Positions 42,708 to 51,306 of a DNA stretch of 64,000 bases are shown here, piece after piece. Made by a program: the position numbers and the translations under genes. The stretch lies in the NCBI GenBank assembly GCA_963710625.1, contig CAVQBG010000013.1, forward strand, positions 62,001 to 126,000, in the 5' to 3' direction. The stretch is from Sva-07 sp963710625. Lineage in GTDB: Bacteria > Actinomycetota > Acidimicrobiia > Acidimicrobiales > Ilumatobacteraceae. The first letter of the stretch is position 1. Each line of letters opens with the position of its first letter. Below the pieces are notes generated by a model. The model did not search any database. It was not told where the DNA came from and saw nothing but the letters and a program-made list of their open reading frames with translations.

Positions 42708-43436
42708 ATGACGGTCGACCCGACGAACGTTTCCGCCCCGCCCGCCACCCGCCCGACCGTGACCGTCGAGGTCTGGTCCGACGTGGTGTGCCCGTGGTGC
42801 TACATCGGCAAGCGGAGGTTTGCGTCGGGCCTCGCCCTGGCCAACGAGCAGCTCACCGACGACGGCATCGACGTCGACATCGACGTGTCGTACCACCCGT
42901 ACCAACTCGACCCGACCGCGTCGCCGGGCGTGTCCGGCCCGGTCGTCGACGCCTACGCCAAGAAGTTCGGCGGGATCGAACGCGCCGAGGCGATCATCGC
43001 CAACGTGTCGGCCACTGCGGCGGAGGTCGGCCTCGAGTTCCACATGGACAAGGCGTTGCGGGCGAACACGCTGCTCGCCCACCGGGTGATCTGGCTCGCG
43101 GCCCAGCCCGACTCGCCGGTCGCCCAGGACGTCGCGAAGGAACGGCTGCTCAAGGCGTACTTCACCGATGGTCTCGACATCGGCGACCCCGAGGTGCTCG
43201 CCGACTGTGCCGCCGAGGTGGGATTCGCACGGGAGACCGTGATCGCGTTCCTCGACTCGGACCGGGGGATGACCGAGGTCGCCCAGGAACTGCAGTTCGC
43301 CCACGAGAACGGGATCACGGCGGTGCCGACGTACGTGATCAACGGCCGGTGGGCGGTGCCCGGCGCCCAGGAACCCGAGACGTTCGCGCAGGTACTGCGC
43401 AAGATGGCCGCCCAGGCGGTCGCCGAGCCCGCGTGA
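42708..43436 (+). CDS. DsbA-family (FrnE-like) oxidoreductase
   Basis: A 242-residue thioredoxin-fold protein of the DsbA/FrnE group. The redox motif CPWC is at residues 28-31 (VWSDVVCPWCYIGKRRF), and the cis-proline loop ITAVPTYVINGRWAVPGAQ is near the end. No signal peptide is seen, so it should be cytosolic, like FrnE and 2-hydroxychromene-2-carboxylate isomerases. The start is set at ATG 42708; GTG 42699 lies within the TACCGT hexamer region. It overlaps the menH-like gene by 4 bp, an unexpected partner for menaquinone synthesis. Confidence 0.9.
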   Translation: MTVDPTNVSAPPATRPTVTVEVWSDVVCPWCYIGKRRFASGLALANEQLTDDGIDVDIDVSYHPYQLDPTASPGVSGPVVDAYAKKFGGIERAEAIIANVSATAAEVGLEFHMDKALRANTLLAHRVIWLAAQPDSPVAQDVAKERLLKAYFTDGLDIGDPEVLADCAAEVGFARETVIAFLDSDRGMTEVAQELQFAHENGITAVPTYVINGRWAVPGAQEPETFAQVLRKMAAQAVAEPA

Positions 43437-44203
43437 GACGTCACGACGCGGTCACCCCCGGCGATCGCTTCGTCCTGGCGCACGGGTTCACTCAGACGGC
43501 CCGTTCGTGGTCCGGGTTCGGTCGGCTGCTGCAGCAACGCCGTCCCGGCGCCGAGATCCGAGCCGTCGACCTTCCCGGCCACGGCGACGCTCCCCCACCG
43601 ACCGACAGCGACCTCTGGGCGAGCGCCGACCGGCTCGTGGCCGCCGGCGGCACCGGGTGCTACGTCGGCTACTCGATGGGAGGCAGGGTGTCGTTGCACG
43701 CGGCCATCCGCCATCCCGAGTCGGTTCGCGCACTGGTGCTGATCGGGGCGACCGCCGGAATCGACGACGAGGCCGAACGCGCCCTTCGACGTGAGGCCGA
43801 CGAGCACCTCGCCGCTCGCATCGAGTCGGTGGGTGTCGAGGCCTTCATCGACGAGTGGTTGCGCAACCCGCTGTTCGCCGGGCTGACCGCCGAGACATCA
43901 CAGCGCGACGATCGCCTCCGCAACACCGCCGCCGGGCTCGCCTCGAGCCTGCGCTCGACCGGAACGGGAACCCAGGTACCGCTCTGGGACCGACTGCACG
44001 AGATCACCGCACCGGTCCTCGTGCTGGCCGGCGAGCGCGACGCCAAGTTCCGCGACATCGGCGAGCGCATGGCGAGTTCGCTTGCCGACGCGACGTTCCG
44101 CGTGATCCCCGGTGCCGGGCACTCGGTGCACCTCGAGCAGCCCCAGGCGACCGCCGATGCGATCGCCGACTGGTCGCTGCTCAGAGCACCAGACCGAGGG
44201 TGA
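43433..44203 (+). CDS. menH: Probable MenH (SHCHC synthase), alpha/beta hydrolase
   Basis: A 256-residue alpha/beta hydrolase. FVLAHGFTQTARSW, AVDLPGHGDAPPP, nucleophile elbow VGYSMGGRVSLH and GAGHSVHLEQP give the Ser-Asp-His triad; HGFTQT and GYSMGGR are typical of MenH, which eliminates pyruvate in menaquinone synthesis. Location among men genes supports this. GTG 43433 overlaps the preceding stop. Its last 23 bp overlap the convergent menA gene. A general esterase is the alternative reading. Confidence 0.8.
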   Translation: MRRHDAVTPGDRFVLAHGFTQTARSWSGFGRLLQQRRPGAEIRAVDLPGHGDAPPPTDSDLWASADRLVAAGGTGCYVGYSMGGRVSLHAAIRHPESVRALVLIGATAGIDDEAERALRREADEHLAARIESVGVEAFIDEWLRNPLFAGLTAETSQRDDRLRNTAAGLASSLRSTGTGTQVPLWDRLHEITAPVLVLAGERDAKFRDIGERMASSLADATFRVIPGAGHSVHLEQPQATADAIADWSLLRAPDRG

Positions 44204-45041
44204 CCAGCAGTCCCCACACGAGCTGCAGCCGACCCGTTTCGCCCAGCACGGAGATCAGCGCCGGTCCGACCGCTCGACCGAGCACGGTCCGTGCCGGACG
44301 GATCGCGAGCGGCAAGGCCAGGAAACCGAGCAACACCGGAACCTGCCAGACCGCTGCGATCGCGCTGAGCACGAATGCGGTCGCGATCAGCAGCACGTAG
44401 AACCACCGGGTGCGCTGGTCGCCGAGGCGAACGGCGAGCGTCTGTTTGCCGACCTCCCGGTCGGTGGGGATGTCACGGAGATTGTTGATCACCAGCAGTG
44501 CACACGCGAGCGACCCGACCGCGGAGCCCATCACGATCGACAGGGCCGGCACCGACTCGATCGCGGCGTACGTCGTACCGGCGGTCGCGACCAGGCCGAA
44601 GAACACGAAGACGAACACTTCGCCGAGCCCCATGTAGCCGTAGGGCCTGGGTCCGCCGGTGTAGAACCATCCGGCGGCGATCGCCGCCGCGCCGACCACC
44701 AGCAACCACAGCGATGTCGACAGTGCGATCGCGAGGCCTGCGACGGCGGCGACCCCGAACGACAGCAGCGCCGCCTTCTTCACCGCTGACGCCGAGGCCA
44801 GGCCGCTGGCGACCAGTCGGGTGGGCCCGACGCGCACGTCGTCGGTGCCACGGACGCCGTCGCTGTAGTCGTTCGCGTAGTTGACCCCCACCTGGAGGGC
44901 GAGGCTCACGAGCAGTGCCGCGGCGACACGCCACCACACGACGCCGGTCGGCTCACCGACGGCGACGGCGGCACCGACGGCGACCGGAACGACGGCGGCG
45001 GGCAGGGTCCGGGGACGCGCTCCGGTGATCCAACGATTCAT
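44181..45041 (-). CDS. menA: 1,4-dihydroxy-2-naphthoate polyprenyltransferase
   Basis: A 286-residue integral-membrane UbiA-family prenyltransferase that attaches the polyprenyl chain to dihydroxynaphthoate. The first aspartate motif is NYANDYSDGVRGTD and the second NNLRDIPTDREVGKQTLAVRLG; both bind Mg-diphosphate. Eight or nine hydrophobic helices are visible. N-terminal ITGARPRTLPAAVVPVAVG is typical of MenA. It is divergent from the amidase over 20 bp and convergent with menH, overlapping it. Confidence 0.95.
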   Translation of the reverse strand: MNRWITGARPRTLPAAVVPVAVGAAVAVGEPTGVVWWRVAAALLVSLALQVGVNYANDYSDGVRGTDDVRVGPTRLVASGLASASAVKKAALLSFGVAAVAGLAIALSTSLWLLVVGAAAIAAGWFYTGGPRPYGYMGLGEVFVFVFFGLVATAGTTYAAIESVPALSIVMGSAVGSLACALLVINNLRDIPTDREVGKQTLAVRLGDQRTRWFYVLLIATAFVLSAIAAVWQVPVLLGFLALPLAIRPARTVLGRAVGPALISVLGETGRLQLVWGLLVTLGLVL

Positions 45042-45061
45042 GTGTGCGCCATGATGGGGCC
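45042..45061. promoter_or_regulatory. Divergent promoter pair with overlapping -10 elements
   Basis: The 20-bp gap holds CATGAT on the plus strand (45050-45055), 6 nt before the amidase ATG, and CATCAT on the minus strand (45051-45056), 9 nt before the menA ATG. The two hexamers overlap by five base pairs. Both are one mismatch from TAnnnT. Confidence 0.45.
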
Positions 45062-46468
45062 ATGACGGAGCTGTGGCAACAGGGAGCGCTCGAATTGGCC
45101 GGAAAGATCCGCGCTCGGGAGGTGTCCAGCCGGGAGGTGCTCGAGGCGCACCTGGCGCGCGTCGAGGCGTGCAACCACTCGCTCAACGCCATTGTGCGGT
45201 TGCTCACCGAGGAGGCACTCGCCGCCGCCGACCGCGCCGACGCGGCCGTGGCGGACGGTGCCGACCTCGGCCCGCTCCACGGCGTTCCGTGCACGGTCAA
45301 GGAGAACATCGACGTCGCGGGCACACCGACCACCAACGGCGTTAATGCACTCGCCGAGGCGATCGCCCCGATCGATGCACCCACCGTCGAGCGGATGCGA
45401 GCAGCCGGTGCGATCCCGTTCGCTCGCACGAACCTCCCCGACTTCGGGTTGCGGGTCCACACCGACTCCCAGTTGCACGGCCCCACCCGGAACCCATGGA
45501 ATCCGAACGTCACCGCAGGCGGTTCGAGCGGCGGCGAAGGTGCCGCGATCGCCTCCGGGATGAGTCCGATCGGTCTCGGCAACGACATCGGCGGGTCGTT
45601 GCGCAACCCGGCCCACTGCTGCGGCATCTCCTCGCTCAAGCCCACGGTCGGTGTCATCCCGATGGCCACGGTGGTGCCGCCGGAGGACATGGAACTGTCG
45701 TCGCAGCTGATGGTGGTGGAGGGGCCGATGGCACGGCGGGTGGCCGACGTGCGGGCCGGACTCCAGATCCTGGCCGGCCAGCACTGGCGCGATCCCCGCA
45801 GCGTCACCGCCGCGCTCACCGATGCGGCGCCGGACGAGCGGCTGCGCATCGCCGTGCTCGCCGATCCCCCCGGTGGCGCCACCGATCCCGGCATCGCCGG
45901 CGCGATCCGTGCGGTCGCCGATCGCTTGGCCGACGCCGGCCACGACGTCGTCGAAGCGACACCGCCCGGCTACGAGCAGACCGTCGACCTGTGGCGACGG
46001 CTGATGATCGACGACGTCCACGCGGCGCGTGATCTGCTCGGGCTGGTGCTCGGTGCCGACGCCCTTGCGCTGCTCGACAACTTCGATGCAACCTCGGGAC
46101 CGACCACGGTGCCCGAGGTGCAGCACCTCCACATCGAGCGCTACGGGTTGATGCGGGCATGGGCCGAGTTCCACCAGGAGCATCCGGTGTTGATCTGTCC
46201 GACCTGGGCGCAGCGGGCGTTCGCACCTGGCGCCGACCTCGATCCGGAGTCCGGTACCGAGATGATGGTCGACACGATTCGTCCGGTGATCCCGTCCAAC
46301 CTGCTGGGCACCCCTGCGGCGGTGACCCCGGCCGGTGTCGTCGACGGCCTGCCGGTCGGCGTCCAGGTGATGGGCGACCGGTTCACCGACCTCCGGGTGC
46401 TGACGATCGCCGCCGAGATCGAGTCGCTGGTCGGTACGATCACGCCGATCGACCCGATCACGTCGTGA
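45062..46468 (+). CDS. Amidase (amidase-signature family)
   Basis: A 468-residue amidase-signature enzyme. The triad lysine is in VPCTVKENIDVAG, the glycine/serine loop in TAGGSSGGEGAAIASG and the nucleophile region in GNDIGGSLRNPAHCCG. It is distinct from the 495-residue amidase at 9991. Its stop overlaps the start of menE by 4 bp, so it is co-transcribed with a menaquinone gene, although no amide hydrolysis is needed in that pathway. ATG 45062 was preferred to GTG/ATG further upstream because of the CATGAT spacing and because upstream in-frame codons overlap menA. Confidence 0.88.
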   Translation: MTELWQQGALELAGKIRAREVSSREVLEAHLARVEACNHSLNAIVRLLTEEALAAADRADAAVADGADLGPLHGVPCTVKENIDVAGTPTTNGVNALAEAIAPIDAPTVERMRAAGAIPFARTNLPDFGLRVHTDSQLHGPTRNPWNPNVTAGGSSGGEGAAIASGMSPIGLGNDIGGSLRNPAHCCGISSLKPTVGVIPMATVVPPEDMELSSQLMVVEGPMARRVADVRAGLQILAGQHWRDPRSVTAALTDAAPDERLRIAVLADPPGGATDPGIAGAIRAVADRLADAGHDVVEATPPGYEQTVDLWRRLMIDDVHAARDLLGLVLGADALALLDNFDATSGPTTVPEVQHLHIERYGLMRAWAEFHQEHPVLICPTWAQRAFAPGADLDPESGTEMMVDTIRPVIPSNLLGTPAAVTPAGVVDGLPVGVQVMGDRFTDLRVLTIAAEIESLVGTITPIDPITS

Positions 46469-47526
46469 CCTCGACCGCCCGCCTGGTCGCGATCGACCGA
46501 CCCGGCGGTGTCGAGTTCGTCGACGAGCTCCAGCGGATCTGGGATCGTGGCGACGCCGCGTTCCCGGTCGACCAGCGCCTTCCTGTGTCCGCCAAGGCGG
46601 CCGTGTGTGCGGCGATGCGGGTGGGCGAGTCCGTCGAACCGGGCGATGCGCTGGTCGTGGCCACCAGCGGGTCGACCGGCGAACCCAAGGGCGTCGTGCT
46701 CACCCACGATGCGGTCGCCGCCTCGGCGGCGGCGACCTCTGCTCGGCTCGGCGTGACGGCACACGACCACTGGCTGGCATGCCTCCCGCTCTCGCACGTC
46801 GGCGGCCTGTCGGTCGTGACGCGTGCGTTGCACTCCGACACCCGGCTCACCGTGCTGCCCGGCTTCGACGCCGATGCGGTCAACGCCTCGGACGCGACGC
46901 TGGTGTCACTCGTCGCGGCCACGCTCGCCCGCGTCCGGACCGAGCGGTTCCGCACGATCGTGCTCGGCGGGAGCCGTCCGCCGGTCGACCGGCCGAGCAA
47001 CTGCGTCACCACCTACGGCATGACGGAGACCGGCAGCGGCGTGGTCTACGACGGCGTCGCCCTCGATGGTGTCGAGGTGCAGATCGACGAACGCGGCGAG
47101 ATCCGGCTGCGCTGTCCGATGCTGCTGCGGTGCTATCGCGACGGCACCACACCCGTCGACGCCGACGGCTGGTTCCCCACCGGCGACCTCGGACACTGGC
47201 TCGACGACGGACGCCTCCACGTCGAGGGCCGACGCGGCGACCTGATCATCACCGGCGGCGAGAACGTCTGGCCCGAAGCCGTCGAAGCCGCGCTGGCCGA
47301 TCATCCCGATGTGGCCGAGGTGATGGTGCGCGGCGTCGACGACGACGAGTGGGGTCAGCTGGTCGAAGCCGTCGTCGTCCCCGTCGGCGACCCGCCGTCG
47401 CTGGAGTCGTTGCGCGACCACGTCAAGCAGCGCCATCCCGCCTTCATGGCCCCCCGCCGGCTCGAGATCGTCGCCTCGCTCCCCCGGACCTCGATCGGTA
47501 AGCTCCGGCGCACACCGACCACCTGA
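46465..47526 (+). CDS. menE: o-succinylbenzoate-CoA ligase
   Basis: A 353-residue AMP-forming ligase, short for the superfamily as MenE of actinobacteria is. The P-loop is VATSGSTGEPKGVVLTHDAV, the adenylate motif TTYGMTETGSG, and GDLIITGGENVWPEAVEAAL and the lysine in RTSIGKLRR complete it. Together with menG, menF, menD, menH and menA it accounts for most of classical menaquinone synthesis; menB and menC are not in the window. It starts at GTG 46465 by a GTGA overlap with the amidase stop. Confidence 0.92.
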   Translation: MTSTARLVAIDRPGGVEFVDELQRIWDRGDAAFPVDQRLPVSAKAAVCAAMRVGESVEPGDALVVATSGSTGEPKGVVLTHDAVAASAAATSARLGVTAHDHWLACLPLSHVGGLSVVTRALHSDTRLTVLPGFDADAVNASDATLVSLVAATLARVRTERFRTIVLGGSRPPVDRPSNCVTTYGMTETGSGVVYDGVALDGVEVQIDERGEIRLRCPMLLRCYRDGTTPVDADGWFPTGDLGHWLDDGRLHVEGRRGDLIITGGENVWPEAVEAALADHPDVAEVMVRGVDDDEWGQLVEAVVVPVGDPPSLESLRDHVKQRHPAFMAPRRLEIVASLPRTSIGKLRRTPTT

Positions 47527-47545
47527 TCCGCCGCCAACCCACCCG

Positions 47546-47590
47546 AAAATGCCTCGCTCGTCGCGCCGAGCGCGCAGATCCGGGCATTTT
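47546..47590. terminator. Nested hairpin between menE and the SDR
   Basis: AAAATGCC (47546-47553) pairs with GGCATTTT (47583-47590), and inside it CGCTCG pairs with CGAGCG. Outside, ACCCGAA-like and TTCGGGGGT-like sequences can extend the stem. On either strand the stem is followed by A or T runs, so it can serve both convergent genes. Confidence 0.6.
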
Positions 47591-47624
47591 GCGGGATTTC
47601 TGGTGATTCGGGGGTGGGGGGTGA

Positions 47625-48374
47625 TCAGCCGGCTGCAGCGACGCCGGCGCCGCCGTCGATCACGTACGTCTCACCGGTGATCCAGCTCGCGAGGTCGCTG
47701 GCGAGGAACGTGGCGAGGTTGGCGATGTCCTGCGGGTCGCCGAGGCGCCGCAGCGGCATCCGAGCAGCGAGTTGTTCGCCGAAGTTGTCGACGAGGACGG
47801 CAGCGAAGTCGGTCTCGACGAGGCCGGGGGCGATGCCGACGACGCGGGTCGGGCCGAGTTCGGAGGCGAGTTGGCGCGTCATGTGGATCAGTGCCGCCTT
47901 CGTGAGGTTGTAGATGCCGAGGCCGCCACCGTCGGTGCGCAGGCCGCCGACAGAGGCGATGTTGATGATCGTGCCGGGCGTGTCCTTGAACGACTGCTCC
48001 CACGACGCCTTGCACCAGAGCAGCGGTGCTTCGAGGTTCACCTGGAAGGTCTTGTCGTAGCGGCCCTTGTCGACGTCGAGCGTGCGACCGTAGTACGGGT
48101 TGGTCGCCGCGTTGTTGACGAGGATGTCGAGGCGGCCGAAGCGCTCGATCGTCGCCGACACGGCTCGTTCGCCGGCGTCTGCGTCACCCGCGTTCGCCGC
48201 GAAGATCTCGACCTCGCCCGTCATCTCGGCTGCCGCCGCTTCGAGCTGGTCCTGCTTGCGGCTGTTGATCATCACCTTGGCGCCGGAGGCGGCGAGCGAC
48301 GCCGCAATGGCCTTGCCGATGCCCTTCGATGCGCCGGTGACGAGTGCGACCTTGCCGTCGAGTGTGATCTCCAT
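47625..48374 (-). CDS. Short-chain dehydrogenase/reductase
   Basis: A 249-residue classical SDR. The nucleotide-binding loop is TGASKGIGKAIA, NNAATNP follows the fourth strand, and the catalytic Ser and Tyr-x-x-x-Lys are in IASVGG and YNLTKAAL. C-terminal GETYVIDGGAG is typical. Substrate is unknown; 3-oxoacyl or sugar alcohols are common for this group. The start is ATG 48374, 8 nt after TAGCTT. The same TAGCTTCGG element precedes the amidohydrolase at 59542. Confidence 0.88.
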   Translation of the reverse strand: MEITLDGKVALVTGASKGIGKAIAASLAASGAKVMINSRKQDQLEAAAAEMTGEVEIFAANAGDADAGERAVSATIERFGRLDILVNNAATNPYYGRTLDVDKGRYDKTFQVNLEAPLLWCKASWEQSFKDTPGTIINIASVGGLRTDGGGLGIYNLTKAALIHMTRQLASELGPTRVVGIAPGLVETDFAAVLVDNFGEQLAARMPLRRLGDPQDIANLATFLASDLASWITGETYVIDGGAGVAAAG

Positions 48375-48403
48375 GGCCGCCGAAGCTACGTGGACGGCAC
48401 CGG

Positions 48404-48559
48404 TCAGTACGAACCGATGAACTCGAACTCGGGGAACATCGCCGTGGCGTTGGGCAGGTCGCCGAGCGTGCCGTACTCGCAGCACCGGTCGTGGCGGCCC
48501 ACATCTCGAGCACCTGGGGGTGTCGCAGCAGCGGCCACCGGCCACCAGCATCTCGGCAC
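48404..48559 (-). pseudogene. Possible decayed or frameshifted small gene
   Basis: A 51-codon frame starts at a GTG touching the stop of the membrane gene upstream. Its last 32 codons (48404-48502) have G or C in the third position in 31 of 32 cases and read CCEYGTLGDLPNATAMFPEF and so on, which looks coding. Upstream the coding-like signal jumps to other frames: RWPLLRHPQVLEMWAATTG in one and MLVAGG in another. This suggests a short gene broken by small indels, or sequence errors. No family is recognised. Confidence 0.3.
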
Positions 48560-49618
48560 TCAGGCAGCGAGCCGTCCGAGGCCCTGTCGGGCCGTGAGGT
48601 GGCGGACGAGCACCACTTGTGCGGGCACGGTCACGACGGTGGTCACGACGTTGCCGATCGCCTGGAGGACCACGAGCGACACCACCCAGGTCGCGAAGCC
48701 GAACGACAACCCGAACGAGTTGACGAAGCTCAACGGGAACGACGCCGCACTCGCGATCAGACCGGCGACGAGCAGTCGGCCGAGCACGCCCCAGAAGTGG
48801 CCCTCGGTGAGCTGCCAGCTCCGGCGGATGCCGATGCCCCACCCGCCGAGCGAGGCGAGGGCCACGGAGAGCGACAAGCGCACGAACACGAGTGAAACCG
48901 ACACCAACGCGGCGACGAAGCCGAAGATGCCGGTGACGGCGATCGCACCACCACCGGCATCGGCGGCCAGGGCGACGACCAGCGGCAGCAGGGTCAACAC
49001 CATGACGGTCGTCCCGATCAGCGAGAGCGCGAGCAACGCACCGACGACCGCCGGCACGCGCCGAACCGCATCGGCAGAGTCGTCGGGCCGTGACACGGTC
49101 TCGACCGTGCCGGACCCGGCACGATCGGCGACCCGGGCAGCGAGTGCGGTTGCCCAGGCCGCCGCGACGATCAGCACCACGAACAGCACCACCATCCACG
49201 GAACAGCAGCCCGAGCGATGCCGCCGAGCAACTCGCCTGCCCGCTCCCACTCCGCGTCGGTGAGTTCGACCGTGGTGGCGCTGCCATCGACGACGCGATC
49301 GAACTGGATCAGCGTGCGGAGTTCGCGACCCTTGCCGCTGTTGAACACCGAGAACCCGAACACACCGACCAGCACGGCGGCGACGCCCCAGATGGCGAGG
49401 ACGACGAGCCCGACCCTGACGATCACCCGCTTCGACGCTTCGACCGACTGCTCGAACCATGCCGAGAACGAGTAGGGGTTGCGCTCCGGTGGCAGCGTCT
49501 GCGGCGCACGGAGATCACTCCAGCGGGCGCCATCCCACCAGCGCCAGGTCCAGGCCAACTCCGGATCGGGGTACCAGCCCGGCGGCGGCATCAAGGGCGG
49601 CGACGTCGGGTACGACAC
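48560..49618 (-). CDS. DUF2510 polytopic membrane protein
   Basis: A 352-residue membrane protein. Residues 12-37 form a DUF2510 motif (GWYPDPELAWTWRWWDGARWS). About six hydrophobic helices follow, the first near residues 68-90. The C-terminal portion, with FSLSFGFATWVV-type helices and a GIGIRRSWQLTEGHFW stretch, resembles a stress- or transport-associated membrane domain but is not assignable. It starts at GTG 49618, 6 nt after TACTGT, only 18 bp downstream of ybeY. Function unknown. Confidence 0.8.
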   Translation of the reverse strand: MSYPTSPPLMPPPGWYPDPELAWTWRWWDGARWSDLRAPQTLPPERNPYSFSAWFEQSVEASKRVIVRVGLVVLAIWGVAAVLVGVFGFSVFNSGKGRELRTLIQFDRVVDGSATTVELTDAEWERAGELLGGIARAAVPWMVVLFVVLIVAAAWATALAARVADRAGSGTVETVSRPDDSADAVRRVPAVVGALLALSLIGTTVMVLTLLPLVVALAADAGGGAIAVTGIFGFVAALVSVSLVFVRLSLSVALASLGGWGIGIRRSWQLTEGHFWGVLGRLLVAGLIASAASFPLSFVNSFGLSFGFATWVVSLVVLQAIGNVVTTVVTVPAQVVLVRHLTARQGLGRLAA

Positions 49619-49636
49619 GGGCCGACAGTACCCGGC

Positions 49637-50143
49637 TCAGTCGTGGGTCTGACGGAACCCGGGTGGGGCAGTGGCCGACCAATGGTGCGCTTCGAGCAGT
49701 TCGAGTTCGCGCCGGCGCATCGACGCCGTCTCCTCAGGCTCTGCGTGATCGTGGCCGAGGACGTGCAGGACGCCGTGCACCACGAGCAGGGCGAGCTCGT
49801 CGTCGAGCGTGCCGGCATGATCCGCGGACTGTTGCGCTGCCACCGCCGGGCTGATCACCACGTCGCCGAGCAGCGTCGGGACGCCGGGTGTCGGCTCGTC
49901 GTCCATCGGGAACGACAGCACGTCGGTGGGGCCGATCTTGCCCATGTACTCCTCGTTGAGCGAAGCGATCTCCGTTGCATCGACGAAGGTCAACGTCAAC
50001 TCACCGACCGCATCTTCCGCGACGAGCGCCGCTCCGGCCAGTCGTTCCCAGCGGTCGAGGTCGACGGGGACGTCGGGCGAATCGTCGGCGGTGCGTTCGT
50101 CGGCGACGACGACCGTGACGCCGCTGCCGGATCGAGCTGTCAC
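49637..50143 (-). CDS. ybeY: Endoribonuclease YbeY
   Basis: A 168-residue YbeY/UPF0054 metallo-endoribonuclease that processes 16S rRNA 3' ends and takes part in ribosome quality control. The zinc motif is HGVLHVLGHDH near residue 125, preceded by EEYMGKIGPTDVLSFPMD. It follows phoH with a GTGA overlap, the standard phoH-ybeY pairing. The next usual partners (a CBS-domain protein and era) are not adjacent here. Confidence 0.94.
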   Translation of the reverse strand: MTARSGSGVTVVVADERTADDSPDVPVDLDRWERLAGAALVAEDAVGELTLTFVDATEIASLNEEYMGKIGPTDVLSFPMDDEPTPGVPTLLGDVVISPAVAAQQSADHAGTLDDELALLVVHGVLHVLGHDHAEPEETASMRRRELELLEAHHWSATAPPGFRQTHD

Positions 50144-51138
50144 CGGCTTGCTGCCTGGGTGCCCTGTTGTGCCGTGCGCTGCTCGTCCTGCTGCTCGTAG
50201 GCGGCGACGATGTCGGCGACGATCTTGTGGCGCACGACGTCGGCGCCCGACAACCGGACGAACGCCAGCCCGTCGATGCCCGCCAGCGTCCGTTCGAGGC
50301 CGGCGAGACCGCTCTTGCCGGTCGGAACGTCGACCTGTGTGGTGTCGCCCGTGACGACCACTCGCGATCCGAACCCGATGCGCGTGAGGAACATCTTCAT
50401 CTGTTCCGGTGTGGCGTTCTGCGCCTCGTCGAGAATGATGAAACTGCCGTTCAAGGTGCGGCCACGCATGAACGCCAGCGGCGCCACCTCGACCACTTGA
50501 CGTTCCAACAATCGTTGCACGGCGTCGGGATCGAGCATGTCGTACAGCGCGTCGTACAGCGGTCGCAGGTAGGGGTCGATCTTCGCCATCAGGTCGCCGG
50601 GGAGGAAGCCCAGCCGCTCCCCCGCCTCGACCGCAGGCCGGGTGAGGATGATCCGCTGGACCTGCTTGGCCTGGAGCGCCCGGACCGCCATTGCCACGGC
50701 GAGCCACGACTTGCCCGTGCCCGCCGGGCCGAGACCGAAGGTGATCACGTTCTGGTCGATCGCGTCGATGTAGCGCTTCTGCCCAGCGGTCTTCGGTTTC
50801 ACCTGGCGTCCCTTCGCGCCGCGCAGGACCTGGTGGGTGAGGATTTCGCTCGGCCGTTCGCTCGCCCGCACCATGGCGACCACACGGTCGAGCATCGAGT
50901 CGTCGAGTTGCTGGCCGCTCTGGAGCAGGGTCGACAACTCCTCGAACAGGCCGGCGACGCCGACCACCTCGGCGGAGTCGTCGCCCGAGATGCGCACCTC
51001 GTTGCCCCGCACGCTGATCCGCACCGTGGGGAACTGCTGCTCGATGTTCCGCAGATGACGATCACGCGGGCCGACCAGGGCGGTCATCACGTGGGTGCCG
51101 GGAACGACGACGGTCGTGGTGGAGGTGCTCGTGGTCAT
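50140..51138 (-). CDS. phoH: PhoH-like ATPase
   Basis: A 332-residue PhoH-family P-loop ATPase, likely linked to RNA metabolism with YbeY. Walker A is FGLGPAGTGKSWLAVAMA, Walker B IILDEAQNATPEQMKMFLTR, followed by VVTGDTTQVDVP. An N-terminal domain with RISVRGNEVRISGD precedes it. The ATG at 51138 has no -10 hexamer close by; TAACCT on the minus strand (51188-51193) suggests a leader of about 40-45 nt, an exception to the leaderless pattern in this window. Confidence 0.94.
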   Translation of the reverse strand: MTTSTSTTTVVVPGTHVMTALVGPRDRHLRNIEQQFPTVRISVRGNEVRISGDDSAEVVGVAGLFEELSTLLQSGQQLDDSMLDRVVAMVRASERPSEILTHQVLRGAKGRQVKPKTAGQKRYIDAIDQNVITFGLGPAGTGKSWLAVAMAVRALQAKQVQRIILTRPAVEAGERLGFLPGDLMAKIDPYLRPLYDALYDMLDPDAVQRLLERQVVEVAPLAFMRGRTLNGSFIILDEAQNATPEQMKMFLTRIGFGSRVVVTGDTTQVDVPTGKSGLAGLERTLAGIDGLAFVRLSGADVVRHKIVADIVAAYEQQDEQRTAQQGTQAASR

Positions 51139-51306
51139 GCGGTGGATGGGAGCGACACGAACACGGAGTGCCGAGTTGCCGAGGGTCAGGTTACTTGCCG
51201 CCGACCGGTGACCCGCAACGAGGTTCTCGATCCGTGTGAGTGTGGCGACGTGGTCGGTTGCCCTGCCGCGAACCTCGCTCGACACCGCACTACCGTCGCG
51301 GCTGCG

